Positions 1 to 9,195 of a DNA stretch of 37,849 nucleotides are shown here, in pieces. Below the pieces are notes generated by a model, which did no database searches, was not told the origin of the DNA, and saw only the letters and a list, made by a program, of their open reading frames with translations. Numbering within the stretch: the first letter of the stretch is position 1; each line of letters opens with the position of its first letter. The stretch is taken from contig RFXV01000002.1 of the NCBI GenBank assembly GCA_009921445.1, forward strand, positions 1 through 37,849, written 5' to 3'. The translations under genes were made by a program, and so were the position numbers. Origin of the DNA: Flavobacteriia bacterium. GTDB lineage: Bacteria > Bacteroidota > Bacteroidia > Flavobacteriales > Schleiferiaceae.

Positions 1-159
1 GAAAAAGAGCGATTCAGTTTGCGTTTTTTGGAAAGGGACATGCATGTGCCCATGGAAATGGACGGAATACGCATGTTCGATCCACGGCAGCTTCGTGTGG
101 TATCTTATCTCTTCATCAATCCAGAGATCATGGAGCGTCTGAACATCCGTGATCGTTGA
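1..159 (+). CDS. 3' end of an unidentified CDS (partial; ...ERDMHVPMEMDGIRMFDPRQLRVVSYLFINPEIMERLNIRDR*)
   Basis: Frame 1 is open from the window edge to TGA at 157-159; too short to assign a family. Confidence 0.55.
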   Translation, partial: EKERFSLRFLERDMHVPMEMDGIRMFDPRQLRVVSYLFINPEIMERLNIRDR

Positions 160-175
160 ATGGCCCTTAAGATGG

Positions 176-961
176 TTATTTGGATCGCTGTCTGAGGTGT
201 TCGTAAAGAACGACAGCTGCGGAGGCGGATAGATTCAAGGAATCCATTTCATTTGCCATGGGGATCTTTAGTGCATTCATTCCCGCATCTTCCCAGGCAG
301 CACTCAAGCCGGAATGCTCTGATCCAAATACAAAGGCTGCACGTTCCGTGAGTTTGGTCTCGAACAAGGAATTGCTTCCATCCAGTCGACTGGTCCAGAT
401 CGCCAGTTCCTGTGCCCTCAGGAGATCCTTGGCCTGCTCGGTCTCCAGATGCGCATGTGGCACGCGAAAGACGGTGCCAACCGAACTTCTGATGCAATTT
501 GGGTTGTAGAAATCCGTAGATGAGCCTACGGTGAGTACAAGGTCGCATCCAGTGGCCAATGCTGTGCGGAACAGTGCCCCCAGATTTCCGGGTTTTTCGA
601 TCTGCTCGAGAACCAGAACCTTGTCATAGACTCCTTCGGACAGGGCAGGCTTTGATTTGTTGACCATGATGGCCAGTGCCGGACTTGCAGATCCCCGAAC
701 GGCCAGTGAATCGAACAGTTCCTCTTTCAGTCTCCGGATTTCGCCACTGGAAGGGAATTCGGGAAAGAATTCTTCAATCGAACGGTCTCCGCGAAGCAGC
801 AGGTGTTTGGGCAAATAACCGCCCATCAATGCATAGCGGATCTCCTGTATGCCTTCCACGGCGAAAAGTCCCTCCCGCTGCCGGCTTCGCTTGCGCTCAT
901 GCAGCTCTGCATATAGCCGCACCACCGGATTCTGGGCGCTGTGTATGAGCTCGCTACTCAC
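176..961 (-). CDS. TrmH/SpoU-family RNA methyltransferase (GTG start)
   Basis: 261 aa; SPOUT motifs EKPGNLGALFRTA, FGSEHSGLS and IPMANEMDSLNLSASAAVVLYE. Confidence 0.9.
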   Translation of the reverse strand: MSSELIHSAQNPVVRLYAELHERKRSRQREGLFAVEGIQEIRYALMGGYLPKHLLLRGDRSIEEFFPEFPSSGEIRRLKEELFDSLAVRGSASPALAIMVNKSKPALSEGVYDKVLVLEQIEKPGNLGALFRTALATGCDLVLTVGSSTDFYNPNCIRSSVGTVFRVPHAHLETEQAKDLLRAQELAIWTSRLDGSNSLFETKLTERAAFVFGSEHSGLSAAWEDAGMNALKIPMANEMDSLNLSASAAVVLYEHLRQRSK

Positions 962-1022
962 TGCCTCTTGGCTGGGTCAGATGAAAGATGCTGAGAATGC
1001 GATCCGTAAAGAAAAAATGGCT

Positions 1023-1799
1023 TCAAAGGATGCGCTTGATCACCCGTAGGTCGTGGGTGTGTTTGTTTTCCCCCTTGTTGTAGATGCCGGTTTGATCGAT
1101 GGAATCGATGCGCACCTTTCCGCTGGCGTGCAGGATGCGATCGTTCTCCAGCAGGATGCCCACATGGATGATGCGGCCTTCTTCGTTTGCAAAGAAGGCA
1201 AGGTCGCCCGCCACGGATTCTTCGATGAAACTCAGTGCCTGACCGAGCTCGGCCTGATCTTTAGCATCCCGTGGGAGATTCACGCCTCCAAAGCGGTAGG
1301 CCATTTGGGTCAGACCGGAGCAATCGATACCAAAGGGTGATCGGCCGCCCCAGAGGTAGGGGGCATTCAGGTAGGTGAATGCCGCAGATATGATCTGTTC
1401 CCGCTGGTCAGAGGATGATCGGACAGCTCCTGAATACCCATAGCTTCGGCCTCCGATCCGGCCTTTTCCCGTATCGGTATCGAACCCGGGCAAGAGGGCG
1501 CCAAAGCAGATCAAGGATTGCTCCTCAGGATCTTCGAATTGCAGCACCTCCACGAGATCTGAGCAAATACGGCTCTTTTTGGATGCATTCTGAAAGACGG
1601 ATTCATCAACGGACATCCACTGCTTCGAGCACAGCCAGCCCTGGTAACCGTCGTGTGCACTGCGGATCTGTATCCATTTCTCCCGCTGCTGCAAGATCTC
1701 GAACGATTCGCCGAACAAGAGCTGGCTGACCATTTCAGAGGCGTCCGAAGGTTCGGCCCGGACAGGTACGACAGAGAGTGAAACGATCCCGAAGGCCAT
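1023..1799 (-). CDS. NlpC/P60 family cell-wall hydrolase with N-terminal SH3-like domain
   Basis: 258 aa; APYLWGGRSPFGIDCSGLTQ (catalytic Cys) and HVGILLENDRILHASG motifs; SH3b-like N-terminus. Confidence 0.88.
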   Translation of the reverse strand: MAFGIVSLSVVPVRAEPSDASEMVSQLLFGESFEILQQREKWIQIRSAHDGYQGWLCSKQWMSVDESVFQNASKKSRICSDLVEVLQFEDPEEQSLICFGALLPGFDTDTGKGRIGGRSYGYSGAVRSSSDQREQIISAAFTYLNAPYLWGGRSPFGIDCSGLTQMAYRFGGVNLPRDAKDQAELGQALSFIEESVAGDLAFFANEEGRIIHVGILLENDRILHASGKVRIDSIDQTGIYNKGENKHTHDLRVIKRIL

Positions 1800-1804
1800 T
1801 CAGA

Positions 1805-2980
1805 TCAGTTTCGCTCCAGAACCATGGCACTTGCGCCACCGCCTCCGTTGCAGATCCCTGCGGCTCCCAGACGCGCATTCTGTTGACGGAGTACATGGAT
1901 CAAACTCACCAGTATGCGGGCTCCAGAGCAGCCCAGAGGATGCCCAAGGGAAACAGCGCCGCCATTGATATTGGTCCGCGCGCCATCGATGCCCAGCAGT
2001 TTGATGTTCGCCAGTCCCACAACCGAGAAGGCTTCATTCAACTCAAAGTATTCGATATCCTCCATCGACAGCCCGGCCTTTTGGACGGCTATGGGCAGCG
2101 CCTTGGCCGGTGCAGTGGTGAACCACTCAGGCGCCTGTGCGGCATCTGCATAGGAACGAACGGAAGCCAGAACCTCAAGTTCCAGCGCTTCCGCTTTTTC
2201 TCGGCTCATCAGGATCAGTGCCGCTGCTCCGTCGTTCAGTGTGGATGCATTGGCTGCGGTGATGGTCCCATCTTTTTGAAATACAGGGCGCAAGGCAGGG
2301 ATCTTGTCAAAACGCACATTGCTGTATTCTTCATCGTGATCGAAGACGACCGGATCACCTTTTCGTTGCGGGATCTCCACCGGAACCACCTCATCGGCGA
2401 ACTTTCCGTTCTCCCAGGCTGCTGCGCTGCGCTTGTATGATTCGATGGCAAAGGCATCCTGTTCTTCCCTGCTGAAGTTGTGTTCTTTGGCACAAAGCTC
2501 TGAGCAATTGCCCATGTGGGTCTGGTTGTAGACGTCTGTTAAACCGTCCAGTACCATTCCGTCCCTCATCTTCACATCGCCAAGTTTCTGTCCGTTTCGG
2601 GCACTCACATAGTGCGGAACCTGACTCATGTTTTCCATTCCTCCTGCGATCACCACATCCACATCGCCGGAACGGATCGCCTGGGCCGCCATGCTCACAG
2701 CTTTCATTCCACTTGCGCAGACCTTGTTGATCGTCGTGCAGGGGACATCTTCTCCGATCCCCGCACCCATGGCCGCCTGACGCGCAGGTGCCTGTCCTGT
2801 TCCGGCCTGCAGCACATGACCCATATACACCTCCTCGATGAGTTCAGGGCTGATGCCCGCTTTTTCAAGCGCTCCTCGAATGGCTGTGGCGCCAAGTTTA
2901 GGAGCTGAGATACCGGAGAGACTTCCAAGGAAACTGCCGATGGGGGTGCGTACGGCAGACACGATGACCACTTCCTTCAT
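1805..2980 (-). CDS. acetyl-CoA C-acetyltransferase (thiolase)
   Basis: 391 aa; CASGMKAVSMAAQAI, NEAFSVV and GGAVSLGHPLGCSGARI thiolase signatures. Confidence 0.93.
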   Translation of the reverse strand: MKEVVIVSAVRTPIGSFLGSLSGISAPKLGATAIRGALEKAGISPELIEEVYMGHVLQAGTGQAPARQAAMGAGIGEDVPCTTINKVCASGMKAVSMAAQAIRSGDVDVVIAGGMENMSQVPHYVSARNGQKLGDVKMRDGMVLDGLTDVYNQTHMGNCSELCAKEHNFSREEQDAFAIESYKRSAAAWENGKFADEVVPVEIPQRKGDPVVFDHDEEYSNVRFDKIPALRPVFQKDGTITAANASTLNDGAAALILMSREKAEALELEVLASVRSYADAAQAPEWFTTAPAKALPIAVQKAGLSMEDIEYFELNEAFSVVGLANIKLLGIDGARTNINGGAVSLGHPLGCSGARILVSLIHVLRQQNARLGAAGICNGGGGASAMVLERN

Positions 2981-3029
2981 GGGGTTTGGTTTTTTGTTGT
3001 TCTAATAGGGTGAAGATAAGGCGGGTGGC

Positions 3030-5423
3030 TCATTGCCTCAATTCGGCTCCGAGCTGTTTTTTCACGAGCTGGATCACCTTTTCGATCCACGATTCGATCT
3101 CCTGATCGGTAAGGGTTTTCTCTTCACTTTGCAGCCAGAGATTCAGGGCATAGGAGATCTTTCCTTCAGGCAGTCCTTTGCCTTCATACACATCAAAGAG
3201 GCCAACGCTCTGAATAGGGCTTTTGGGCATTGATGCAATAAGCTGTTGCAGTTCGGAAAATGAAGTGGAACGATCCACCAAAAGGGCAATATCTCTTCGT
3301 GTCCCAGGAAATTTCGGCAGGTCTTTCAGCGATTTTGGCGCATCCAGTGCCAGGGTGCTCAGTCGCTCCCAGTCGAGTGCAGCGAAGTAGACTTTGCCTT
3401 CCAGTCCAAAGGCTTTCTTCTTCACCTTGCTGATGCACTCTGCATAGCCCACCTTTTGTTTGCCGACGGAGAACACAAGCCTGTTGTCTTTCTGTTTTTC
3501 CTTCAGCTCAAGGCCTAAAGTCGCTGCGCAACGATGGATGCCTTCTTTCAGGGTGAAGAGATCGGCCGACTGGGTCGCTCGGTTCCAGTTTTCAGGTTGG
3601 TCGTTGCCACAGACCCAAAAAGCCACGAAGCTGTTTTCCCAGTACCGCTCGTCCTTTCTGTGATAGGTCTTTCCAAATTCAAAGAGCTTCAGGTCGGTCA
3701 CCCGATGACTCTGGTTTCTGGAGATCGTTTCCAGTCCCGCAGGAAGCGGGTCGTTCCTAAGCACGTCCAGGTCGCTGCTCAAAGGGTTCAAAAGGCCTAC
3801 GCGTTGATCCTCCGCATAATGTGTGCTCTTGTGAAGGGAGTTGTGCAGGGTCTCCTGAAAGCCAAAAGCGACCAGAGCATCAGCCACCTTGTTCTTCAGT
3901 TCATGGGCGGGCTGAAAGGGGTCTGTGTCTGCCCGAAGCAGCACCTGTTCTGGGATCGGGATGCGGTCCAGTCCGTAGATGCGCAGAACTTCCTCCACGA
4001 TGTCCGCTTCTTCGCGCACATCCACCCGGTAGGGAGGGACCTGAAGTTTCCAGCTTTCGGGCGTTTCCTCCTCGATCTGTATCTCGAGAAGCTGCAGGAT
4101 CCTTTTCATGTCCTCTGACGGGATCTGGTGGCCGGCCAGTTTCTGGATCCGTTCGGGCTGAATGCGGACCTCGAAGTCTGGGAAGTGCTGCTGCCCACTG
4201 TCGATCACCTTGGAGGCCACCTTTCCACCAGCAACTTCCCCGAGCAGCAGAGCCGCACGTTTGAGTGCATAGCCGCTGATATTGGGATCGATCCCACGTT
4301 CGTAGCGATACGATGCATCGGTGTTCAGGCCCTGTCTCTTGGCTGTTTTTCGGATGCGCACCGGATCGAAATAGGCCGATTCCAGGAAGATGGTGGTCGT
4401 ACTTGGACGAACGCCGCTGTCCTGTCCGCCGAAGACCCCGCCAATGCACATGGCCTCTTCCTCGTTGCAGATAAGCAGATCATCCGGATGCAGGCTGCGC
4501 TCCTTTTCGTCCAGGGTGGTCAGCTTTTCACCCTCTCGGGCAGCACGGACAACGACTTTGTGCCCCTTGATGCGCTCATAATCAAAAGCGTGGAGCGGAT
4601 GCCCTGTTTCGTGAAGCACGAAATTGGTCACATCCACCACATTGTTGATCGGTTTGATCTGAATCGATTCCAAGGCTTTTTTCAGCCATTCAGGAGATTC
4701 TTTCACCTCCAATCCGCTGATCAGCAAACCGCAGTAGTGCGGACAACCCTCTGGGTCTTCAATGGTCAGTTCGATGGGCAGTTCCGCGGGCTTCTCCGAA
4801 AATCCTTCCACCGAAGGCAATTGCAGAGCGGAGTTTTTTCCTCTGTACTGAAGGGCGGCATGCAGGTCCCGGGCCACGCCATAGTGCCCCATCGCATCTG
4901 CCCGGTTGGGTGTCAGGCCGATCTCCAGGCAATGGTCCTGATCGCCTGAAAAGAGTGCAGCCGCGGGTGTTCCCGCTGCATGATGGTCCTCGAGCACGCA
5001 GATGCCCTCATGGCTGTCTCCGATCCCCATTTCATCCTCTGCACAGATCATTCCCTCAGAAACCTCTCCTCGGATCTTGCTTTTCTTGATCTTGAACGGA
5101 TCTCCATTATTCGGATACAGCGTGCATCCGACGGTCGCAACCAATACGGTCTGATCCGCTGCAACATTGGGTGCTCCGCAGACAATAGAAAGGGCTGATT
5201 CCTTCCCAACATCTACCTGGGTCAGTTTCAGGCGATCGGCATTGGGATGGGGCGTGCAACTCAGCACTTTACCGACGACCACTCCCTCAAGGCCACCTGG
5301 GAGGCCGCCGATCGTATGGATCTTCTCTGTTTCCAGACCGATCTCGGTCAGCAGTTCGCCCGTTTCGACCGCATTCAGGTCGAATTTCAGATACCTCTTC
5401 AGCCAGCTGTAGGAAATGTTCAT
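3030..5423 (-). CDS. pheT: phenylalanine--tRNA ligase beta subunit
   Basis: Starts MNISYSWLKRYLKFDLN; tRNA-binding domain, B3/B4 and C-terminal FDX-ACB-like domain. The ORF track's extra 26 N-terminal codons are probably not translated. Confidence 0.95.
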   Translation of the reverse strand: MNISYSWLKRYLKFDLNAVETGELLTEIGLETEKIHTIGGLPGGLEGVVVGKVLSCTPHPNADRLKLTQVDVGKESALSIVCGAPNVAADQTVLVATVGCTLYPNNGDPFKIKKSKIRGEVSEGMICAEDEMGIGDSHEGICVLEDHHAAGTPAAALFSGDQDHCLEIGLTPNRADAMGHYGVARDLHAALQYRGKNSALQLPSVEGFSEKPAELPIELTIEDPEGCPHYCGLLISGLEVKESPEWLKKALESIQIKPINNVVDVTNFVLHETGHPLHAFDYERIKGHKVVVRAAREGEKLTTLDEKERSLHPDDLLICNEEEAMCIGGVFGGQDSGVRPSTTTIFLESAYFDPVRIRKTAKRQGLNTDASYRYERGIDPNISGYALKRAALLLGEVAGGKVASKVIDSGQQHFPDFEVRIQPERIQKLAGHQIPSEDMKRILQLLEIQIEEETPESWKLQVPPYRVDVREEADIVEEVLRIYGLDRIPIPEQVLLRADTDPFQPAHELKNKVADALVAFGFQETLHNSLHKSTHYAEDQRVGLLNPLSSDLDVLRNDPLPAGLETISRNQSHRVTDLKLFEFGKTYHRKDERYWENSFVAFWVCGNDQPENWNRATQSADLFTLKEGIHRCAATLGLELKEKQKDNRLVFSVGKQKVGYAECISKVKKKAFGLEGKVYFAALDWERLSTLALDAPKSLKDLPKFPGTRRDIALLVDRSTSFSELQQLIASMPKSPIQSVGLFDVYEGKGLPEGKISYALNLWLQSEEKTLTDQEIESWIEKVIQLVKKQLGAELRQ

Positions 5424-5447
5424 TTGGGCCTTTATTATTGGGCGGAT

Positions 5448-5455
5448 CAAAGGTA
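5448..5455 (-). promoter_or_regulatory. Bacteroidota -7 box for pheT (TACCTTTG on minus strand)
   Basis: Exact match to TAnnTTTG, 24 nt upstream of the pheT ATG, in the pheT/rlmD divergent intergenic region. Confidence 0.55.
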
Positions 5456-5477
5456 ATGAGCCGACCCTACACCTAAG

Positions 5478-5485
5478 TATCTTTG
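5478..5485 (+). promoter_or_regulatory. -7 box for rlmD (TATCTTTG), N4 before ATG
   Basis: TATCTTTG-GGTC-ATG; exact match to TAnnTTTG. Confidence 0.6.
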
Positions 5486-5489
5486 GGTC

Positions 5490-6929
5490 ATGCCAAAACA
5501 CAAGCGTCTGATCCTTCCCGGCATTGCCTTACACAGCGCAGGGGCCAAGGGAGTTGCGATTGGAAGAACAGAAGAAGGGAAGGCCGTCATGGTCAAGGGA
5601 GCCGTGCCCGGTGACCTGGCCGATGTGCGCGTGGTCAAGAAAAAGAAAAGTCATCTGATGGGCGAAGTCGATCGGTTGATTGAACCCTCTCCCTCGAGGA
5701 CGGATCCGGCCTGTGTGCATTTCGAGCTTTGCGGTGGCTGCGTCTGGCAGAACATGGTCTACGAGGATCAACTGCGGTGGAAAGACGACGAAGTGGTTCA
5801 AAACCTCAGGCGCATCGGCGGAGTAGAACCGCTCGGGCGGTCGGGCATACTGCCTGCTCCCATGCCGTTCGGCTATCGGAACAAAATGGAATTCAGCTTT
5901 ACATCTGAACGCTGGCTGTCGGCAGAAGAGATCGACTCTGGCAGGGATATAGCCGATCGCCGCGCTCTGGGATTCCACATTCCCGGTCGGTGGGACCGCA
6001 TCTTCGAGGTAGAGAATTGTTTGCTGCAACCCGATCCTTCCAATGCCATACGCAATCAGGTGGGGAAGTGGGCCAGAGAACACAATTGGAGTTTCTATCA
6101 CCCCAGAGAACGAACAGGTTGGTTGCGCAACCTGATGATCCGAAACAATCGGGAAGGCGATTTCATGGTCATGGTCCAGACGGGATACCGGGAGGAGGCG
6201 GCACGAAAGATCCTTTCCGACCGACTGCTGGAGTCATTTCCCGAGATATCATCGCTTTGGTTCGCTGTGAATGAAAAGACGAATGACGCCTGGTATGATC
6301 TGGATATGGAACTGGTCAGTGGGCAGGAGGCGATCATCGAGAGGATGAAAGGTTGGAATGGGGGACCGGACATGCAGTTTCGCATCGGACCGAAATCCTT
6401 TTATCAGACCAATCCTGAACAGGCTTCCGAGCTTTATCGGATCGCTTTGGATATGTCGGGTATCGAAGAGGGGTCGATCGTATACGATCTGTACAGCGGA
6501 ACGGGAACCATCGCCCTGTATATGGCGCAGCGCGCAGCAAAGGTCATCGGTGTAGAAGGGGTAGAGGAGGCCGTCCAGGATGCGCAGAAGAATGCAGCCT
6601 TGAATGGGATCGAGAATACCCATTTCTTCGCTGGAGATATGCGCAAGGTGCTCAATGAGGAATTCTTTGTGCGCGAAGGCATTCCCGATGTGGTGATGAC
6701 CGATCCGCCCCGGGAGGGAATGCATCCCGATGTGGTCGCTCAGCTGCTCAGCGCAGCACCGAAGAGGATCGTTTACATCAGCTGTAATTCAGCTACTCAG
6801 GCGCGCGATGTCGCCTTGTTGAAGGAGGCCTATCAGGTCAGCAAAAGCCGGGCGGTGGACATGTTCCCTCAGACCGCCCACGTGGAGAATGTCCTTTGTC
6901 TTGATCGCTTGGATGGGTCAAAGCCTTAA
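5490..6929 (+). CDS. rlmD: 23S rRNA (uracil-C5)-methyltransferase, RlmD/TrmA family with TRAM domain
   Basis: 479 aa; CVHFELCGGCVWQNM Fe-S motif, YDLYSGTGTIALYMA SAM motif, DPPREGMHPDV and VYISCNSATQARD. Confidence 0.92.
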   Translation: MPKHKRLILPGIALHSAGAKGVAIGRTEEGKAVMVKGAVPGDLADVRVVKKKKSHLMGEVDRLIEPSPSRTDPACVHFELCGGCVWQNMVYEDQLRWKDDEVVQNLRRIGGVEPLGRSGILPAPMPFGYRNKMEFSFTSERWLSAEEIDSGRDIADRRALGFHIPGRWDRIFEVENCLLQPDPSNAIRNQVGKWAREHNWSFYHPRERTGWLRNLMIRNNREGDFMVMVQTGYREEAARKILSDRLLESFPEISSLWFAVNEKTNDAWYDLDMELVSGQEAIIERMKGWNGGPDMQFRIGPKSFYQTNPEQASELYRIALDMSGIEEGSIVYDLYSGTGTIALYMAQRAAKVIGVEGVEEAVQDAQKNAALNGIENTHFFAGDMRKVLNEEFFVREGIPDVVMTDPPREGMHPDVVAQLLSAAPKRIVYISCNSATQARDVALLKEAYQVSKSRAVDMFPQTAHVENVLCLDRLDGSKP

Positions 6930-6934
6930 TTTCG
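6927..6934 (+). promoter_or_regulatory. Near-consensus -7 box (TAATTTCG), N4 before ATG of the phosphoribosyltransferase
   Basis: TAATTTCG-CTTC-ATG; one mismatch to TAnnTTTG; overlaps the rlmD TAA stop. Confidence 0.35.
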
Positions 6935-6938
6935 CTTC

Positions 6939-7442
6939 ATGCAGGAACGATCACTGATCCTCGACGATCATCAGGTGAACCTCAGGCTCCAGCGGATGGC
7001 TTGGGAGATCCTGGAATTGGCTGGCGACCCATGCGATCTGGTCGTGGCTGGTATCCAGGGCATGGGCCATGTGCTGGCCGAGCAGCTGGCCGATCGGATC
7101 GAACGCTCGGGTACAACAGCCTGCTCGCTGACGCGCATCGAATTGGGCAGGCCCGAAATGGCGGGCGATCCATTCACTCTGAGTCAGCCATTGGATATGG
7201 TGGCCAACAAGTGGGTGGTCCTTGTGGATGATGTGACCAATACCGGCGTCACCCTGGCGCATGCGCTCACCCCCTTTCTTCAGCAACCCACCCGCGGCAT
7301 CAGCATGGCCGTTCTGGTCGACAGGGAACACCATCGCTACCCGGTTCGGGCAGATATACAGGGGCTTTCCCTGGCAACGACGCTGCAGGAGCATATCGAT
7401 GTGCAGTGGGACGGCAAGGCCTGGTCGGTCTACCTATCTTAG
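6939..7442 (+). CDS. phosphoribosyltransferase (PyrR/Apt-like)
   Basis: 167 aa; PRPP-binding motif VVLVDDVTNTGVTL. Confidence 0.85.
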   Translation: MQERSLILDDHQVNLRLQRMAWEILELAGDPCDLVVAGIQGMGHVLAEQLADRIERSGTTACSLTRIELGRPEMAGDPFTLSQPLDMVANKWVVLVDDVTNTGVTLAHALTPFLQQPTRGISMAVLVDREHHRYPVRADIQGLSLATTLQEHIDVQWDGKAWSVYLS

Positions 7443-7954
7443 GGTCTGAAGGAATCTAATCTGTCTACTAGTTCGTCGATCGACACGGACGCGGCTGAAA
7501 TGATCAGCTGGGCCTTTTGATAAAAAGCACGGCGTTCGAAGAGGTGCTTCCCGATGAATTCAGCGAGGTCTTCCTCTTGAATATGGGCGATCAGTGGTCT
7601 GTTTTGTTTGGACTGAAGCAGGCGGCTTTGAAGGAAGCCCGGAGTGGCATCGAGGTAGATGCACAGACCGTGAGTACGCATCAGTTCCATATTGTCGTAA
7701 TAGCAGGGCGTTCCTCCACCCGTGGCCAAAACAAAGGATCCTGTATTTAGAACGTCCAACAATACAGTGCGTTCTTCTTTGCGAAAGGCGAGTTCTCCAT
7801 GCTGCTCGATCCATTCAGCCGGGCTCTTTCCCGAGGCGCTTTGGATCGCCTCGTCGAGGTCGATGAATTTCAGCTTCATTGCCTTTGCGAGTTTCTTCCC
7901 GACAGAAGACTTCCCAGCGCCCATATATCCGACGAGGATCAGCTTGTTTCCCAT
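7439..7954 (-). CDS. aroK: shikimate kinase
   Basis: MGNKLILVGYMGAGKSSVGKKLA P-loop, FIDLDEAI, ATGGGTPCY; an alternative ATG 9 nt upstream is possible (7963). Confidence 0.92.
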   Translation of the reverse strand: MGNKLILVGYMGAGKSSVGKKLAKAMKLKFIDLDEAIQSASGKSPAEWIEQHGELAFRKEERTVLLDVLNTGSFVLATGGGTPCYYDNMELMRTHGLCIYLDATPGFLQSRLLQSKQNRPLIAHIQEEDLAEFIGKHLFERRAFYQKAQLIISAASVSIDELVDRLDSFRP

Positions 7955-8002
7955 GGCCGTCAATTTAATTCTAAATCCGTACAGCGAAGGCTAAATGAGC
8001 GT

Positions 8003-8010
8003 ATATTTGC
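8003..8010 (+). promoter_or_regulatory. -7 box of tRNA-Lys promoter (TATATTTG)
   Basis: Exact TAnnTTTG ending 13 nt before the tRNA-Lys 5' end. Confidence 0.55.
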
Positions 8011-8023
8011 AGCCCTAAAACCG

Positions 8024-8095
8024 ATCCGGTAGCTCAGTTGGTAGAGCACGACACTTTTAATGTTGGGGTCCTGGGTTCGAGCCCCAGCCGGATCA
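8024..8095 (+). tRNA. tRNA-Lys (anticodon TTT)
   Basis: Cloverleaf: acceptor GATCCGG/CCGGATC, D-stem GCTC/GAGC, anticodon arm CGACA-CTTTTAA-TGTTG, T-arm CTGGG-TTCGAGC-CCCAG. Confidence 0.96.
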
Positions 8096-8188
8096 CAAAA
8101 AGCCCAAGCGGCAGGCGTTCTTGAAGAGTGAAAGGGAAGAGCAGTGCAGCAGGTGTTCGCCTAGATCTTCCTTTTCCAAATCGCAAAA

Positions 8189-8207
8189 GCCTCTCTTCAA
8201 GGGAGGC
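8189..8207 (+). terminator. Hairpin between the two tRNAs (GCCTCTC-TTCAA-GGGAGGC)
   Basis: 7-bp inverted repeat (one G-T) with a 5-nt loop; weak T-tract (GTTTCT), so terminator or processing role is uncertain. Confidence 0.35.
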
Positions 8208-8215
8208 GTTTCTGA

Positions 8216-8303
8216 GCCCAGGTGGTGAAATTGGTAGACACGCCATCTTGAGGGGGTGGTGACTTTATAGTCGTGCAGGTTCAAGTCCTGTCCTGGGCAC
8301 CAA
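8216..8303 (+). tRNA. tRNA-Leu (anticodon GAG), 3' CCA encoded
   Basis: GCCCAGG/CCTGGGC acceptor, anticodon arm CCATC-TTGAGGG-GGTGG, long class II variable arm, GTTCAAGTC T-loop, discriminator A then CCA. Confidence 0.95.
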
Positions 8304-8337
8304 GAATTCCGATCAGCTGTTTGTAGATGTACCAAGA

Positions 8338-9195
8338 ATGAAGTTGCCCTTCGCTGTCCGGATCTTTTTCAAGATCCTCTCGTACATCACTCCTTCCCTG
8401 GCCGCCCGTGTGGCTGAACCACTTTTTTTTCGTCCTGTGAAATTTCCCATACCGGAACGGGAAAAAGAATTCCGCTCAACTTCCGAAAGCGGCAAGGGTC
8501 AACTTTCATCGGGCCGTATCCACTGGTTCAAAAAGGGCAGTTCAGGACCCAAGATCCTATTCATGCATGGGTGGAGCGGGAGAGGAAGTCAGTTCACGAA
8601 AATGATGGGTGCTTTTGTGGAGGCGGGTTTTGAAGTCTACACCTTTGATGCGCCTGGCCATGGAGATGAATGGCTGCCGCGGATCGATATGTTGTCGTTC
8701 ATAGAGGGGATCCACTGGATGGAAAGGAAGTTCGGGCCCTTTGACGGAGCCATTGGTCATTCCATCGGCGGAATGGCCTTGTGGAATGCGATACGGGAAG
8801 GAGCGGCCATCAAACGGCTTGTGGAAATAGGCAGTCCATCCTCCCTTTCGGGTGTGCTTAAGGATTTTGCCGCGGTTTTGAATGCACGGCCCGCTGTGGC
8901 TGAGATCCTCATGGGCAAACTCAGCGCGGATTATCAGGTGGCGGAAGATCTCTTCGATCCGGTCCGCATCGCAGGGCTTTATCCGGATGTCGATGGGCTG
9001 CTCATTCACGATGCCCAGGATGATGAAGTCCCGCTCGCTCATGCGCTGGAGATGGAGCGCGCATGGAAAAATGGCAGATTGGTCACCACAGAGGGCCTTG
9101 GTCATAGGAAACTACTGCGCGATCCTGGAGTCATCCAACTCTGTTTGGATTTTTTTGCGAACCGAAGTGGGGCGGCCAGGGTTAAGAAAGCATGA
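8338..9195 (+). CDS. alpha/beta hydrolase
   Basis: 285 aa; ILFMHGWSGRG, FDAPGHGDE and GHSIGGMA nucleophile elbow. Confidence 0.88.
   Translation: MKLPFAVRIFFKILSYITPSLAARVAEPLFFRPVKFPIPEREKEFRSTSESGKGQLSSGRIHWFKKGSSGPKILFMHGWSGRGSQFTKMMGAFVEAGFEVYTFDAPGHGDEWLPRIDMLSFIEGIHWMERKFGPFDGAIGHSIGGMALWNAIREGAAIKRLVEIGSPSSLSGVLKDFAAVLNARPAVAEILMGKLSADYQVAEDLFDPVRIAGLYPDVDGLLIHDAQDDEVPLAHALEMERAWKNGRLVTTEGLGHRKLLRDPGVIQLCLDFFANRSGAARVKKA

Noticed and set aside
4128-4949. 273-aa + strand ORF (and 3534..4118)
   Set aside because: Antisense shadows of pheT.
8096-8125. Possible terminator after tRNA-Lys (AAAAAGCCC...GGCGTTCTT)
   Set aside because: Only about 3 contiguous base pairs and the A/T tract is on the wrong side for the + strand.
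8034-8335. Minus-strand ORFs over the tRNA genes (8034..8246, 8093..8335)
   Set aside because: They are translations of the tRNA antisense strand (for example FVIRLGLEPRTPTLKVSCSTN, CPGQDLNLHDYKV), a common spurious annotation.
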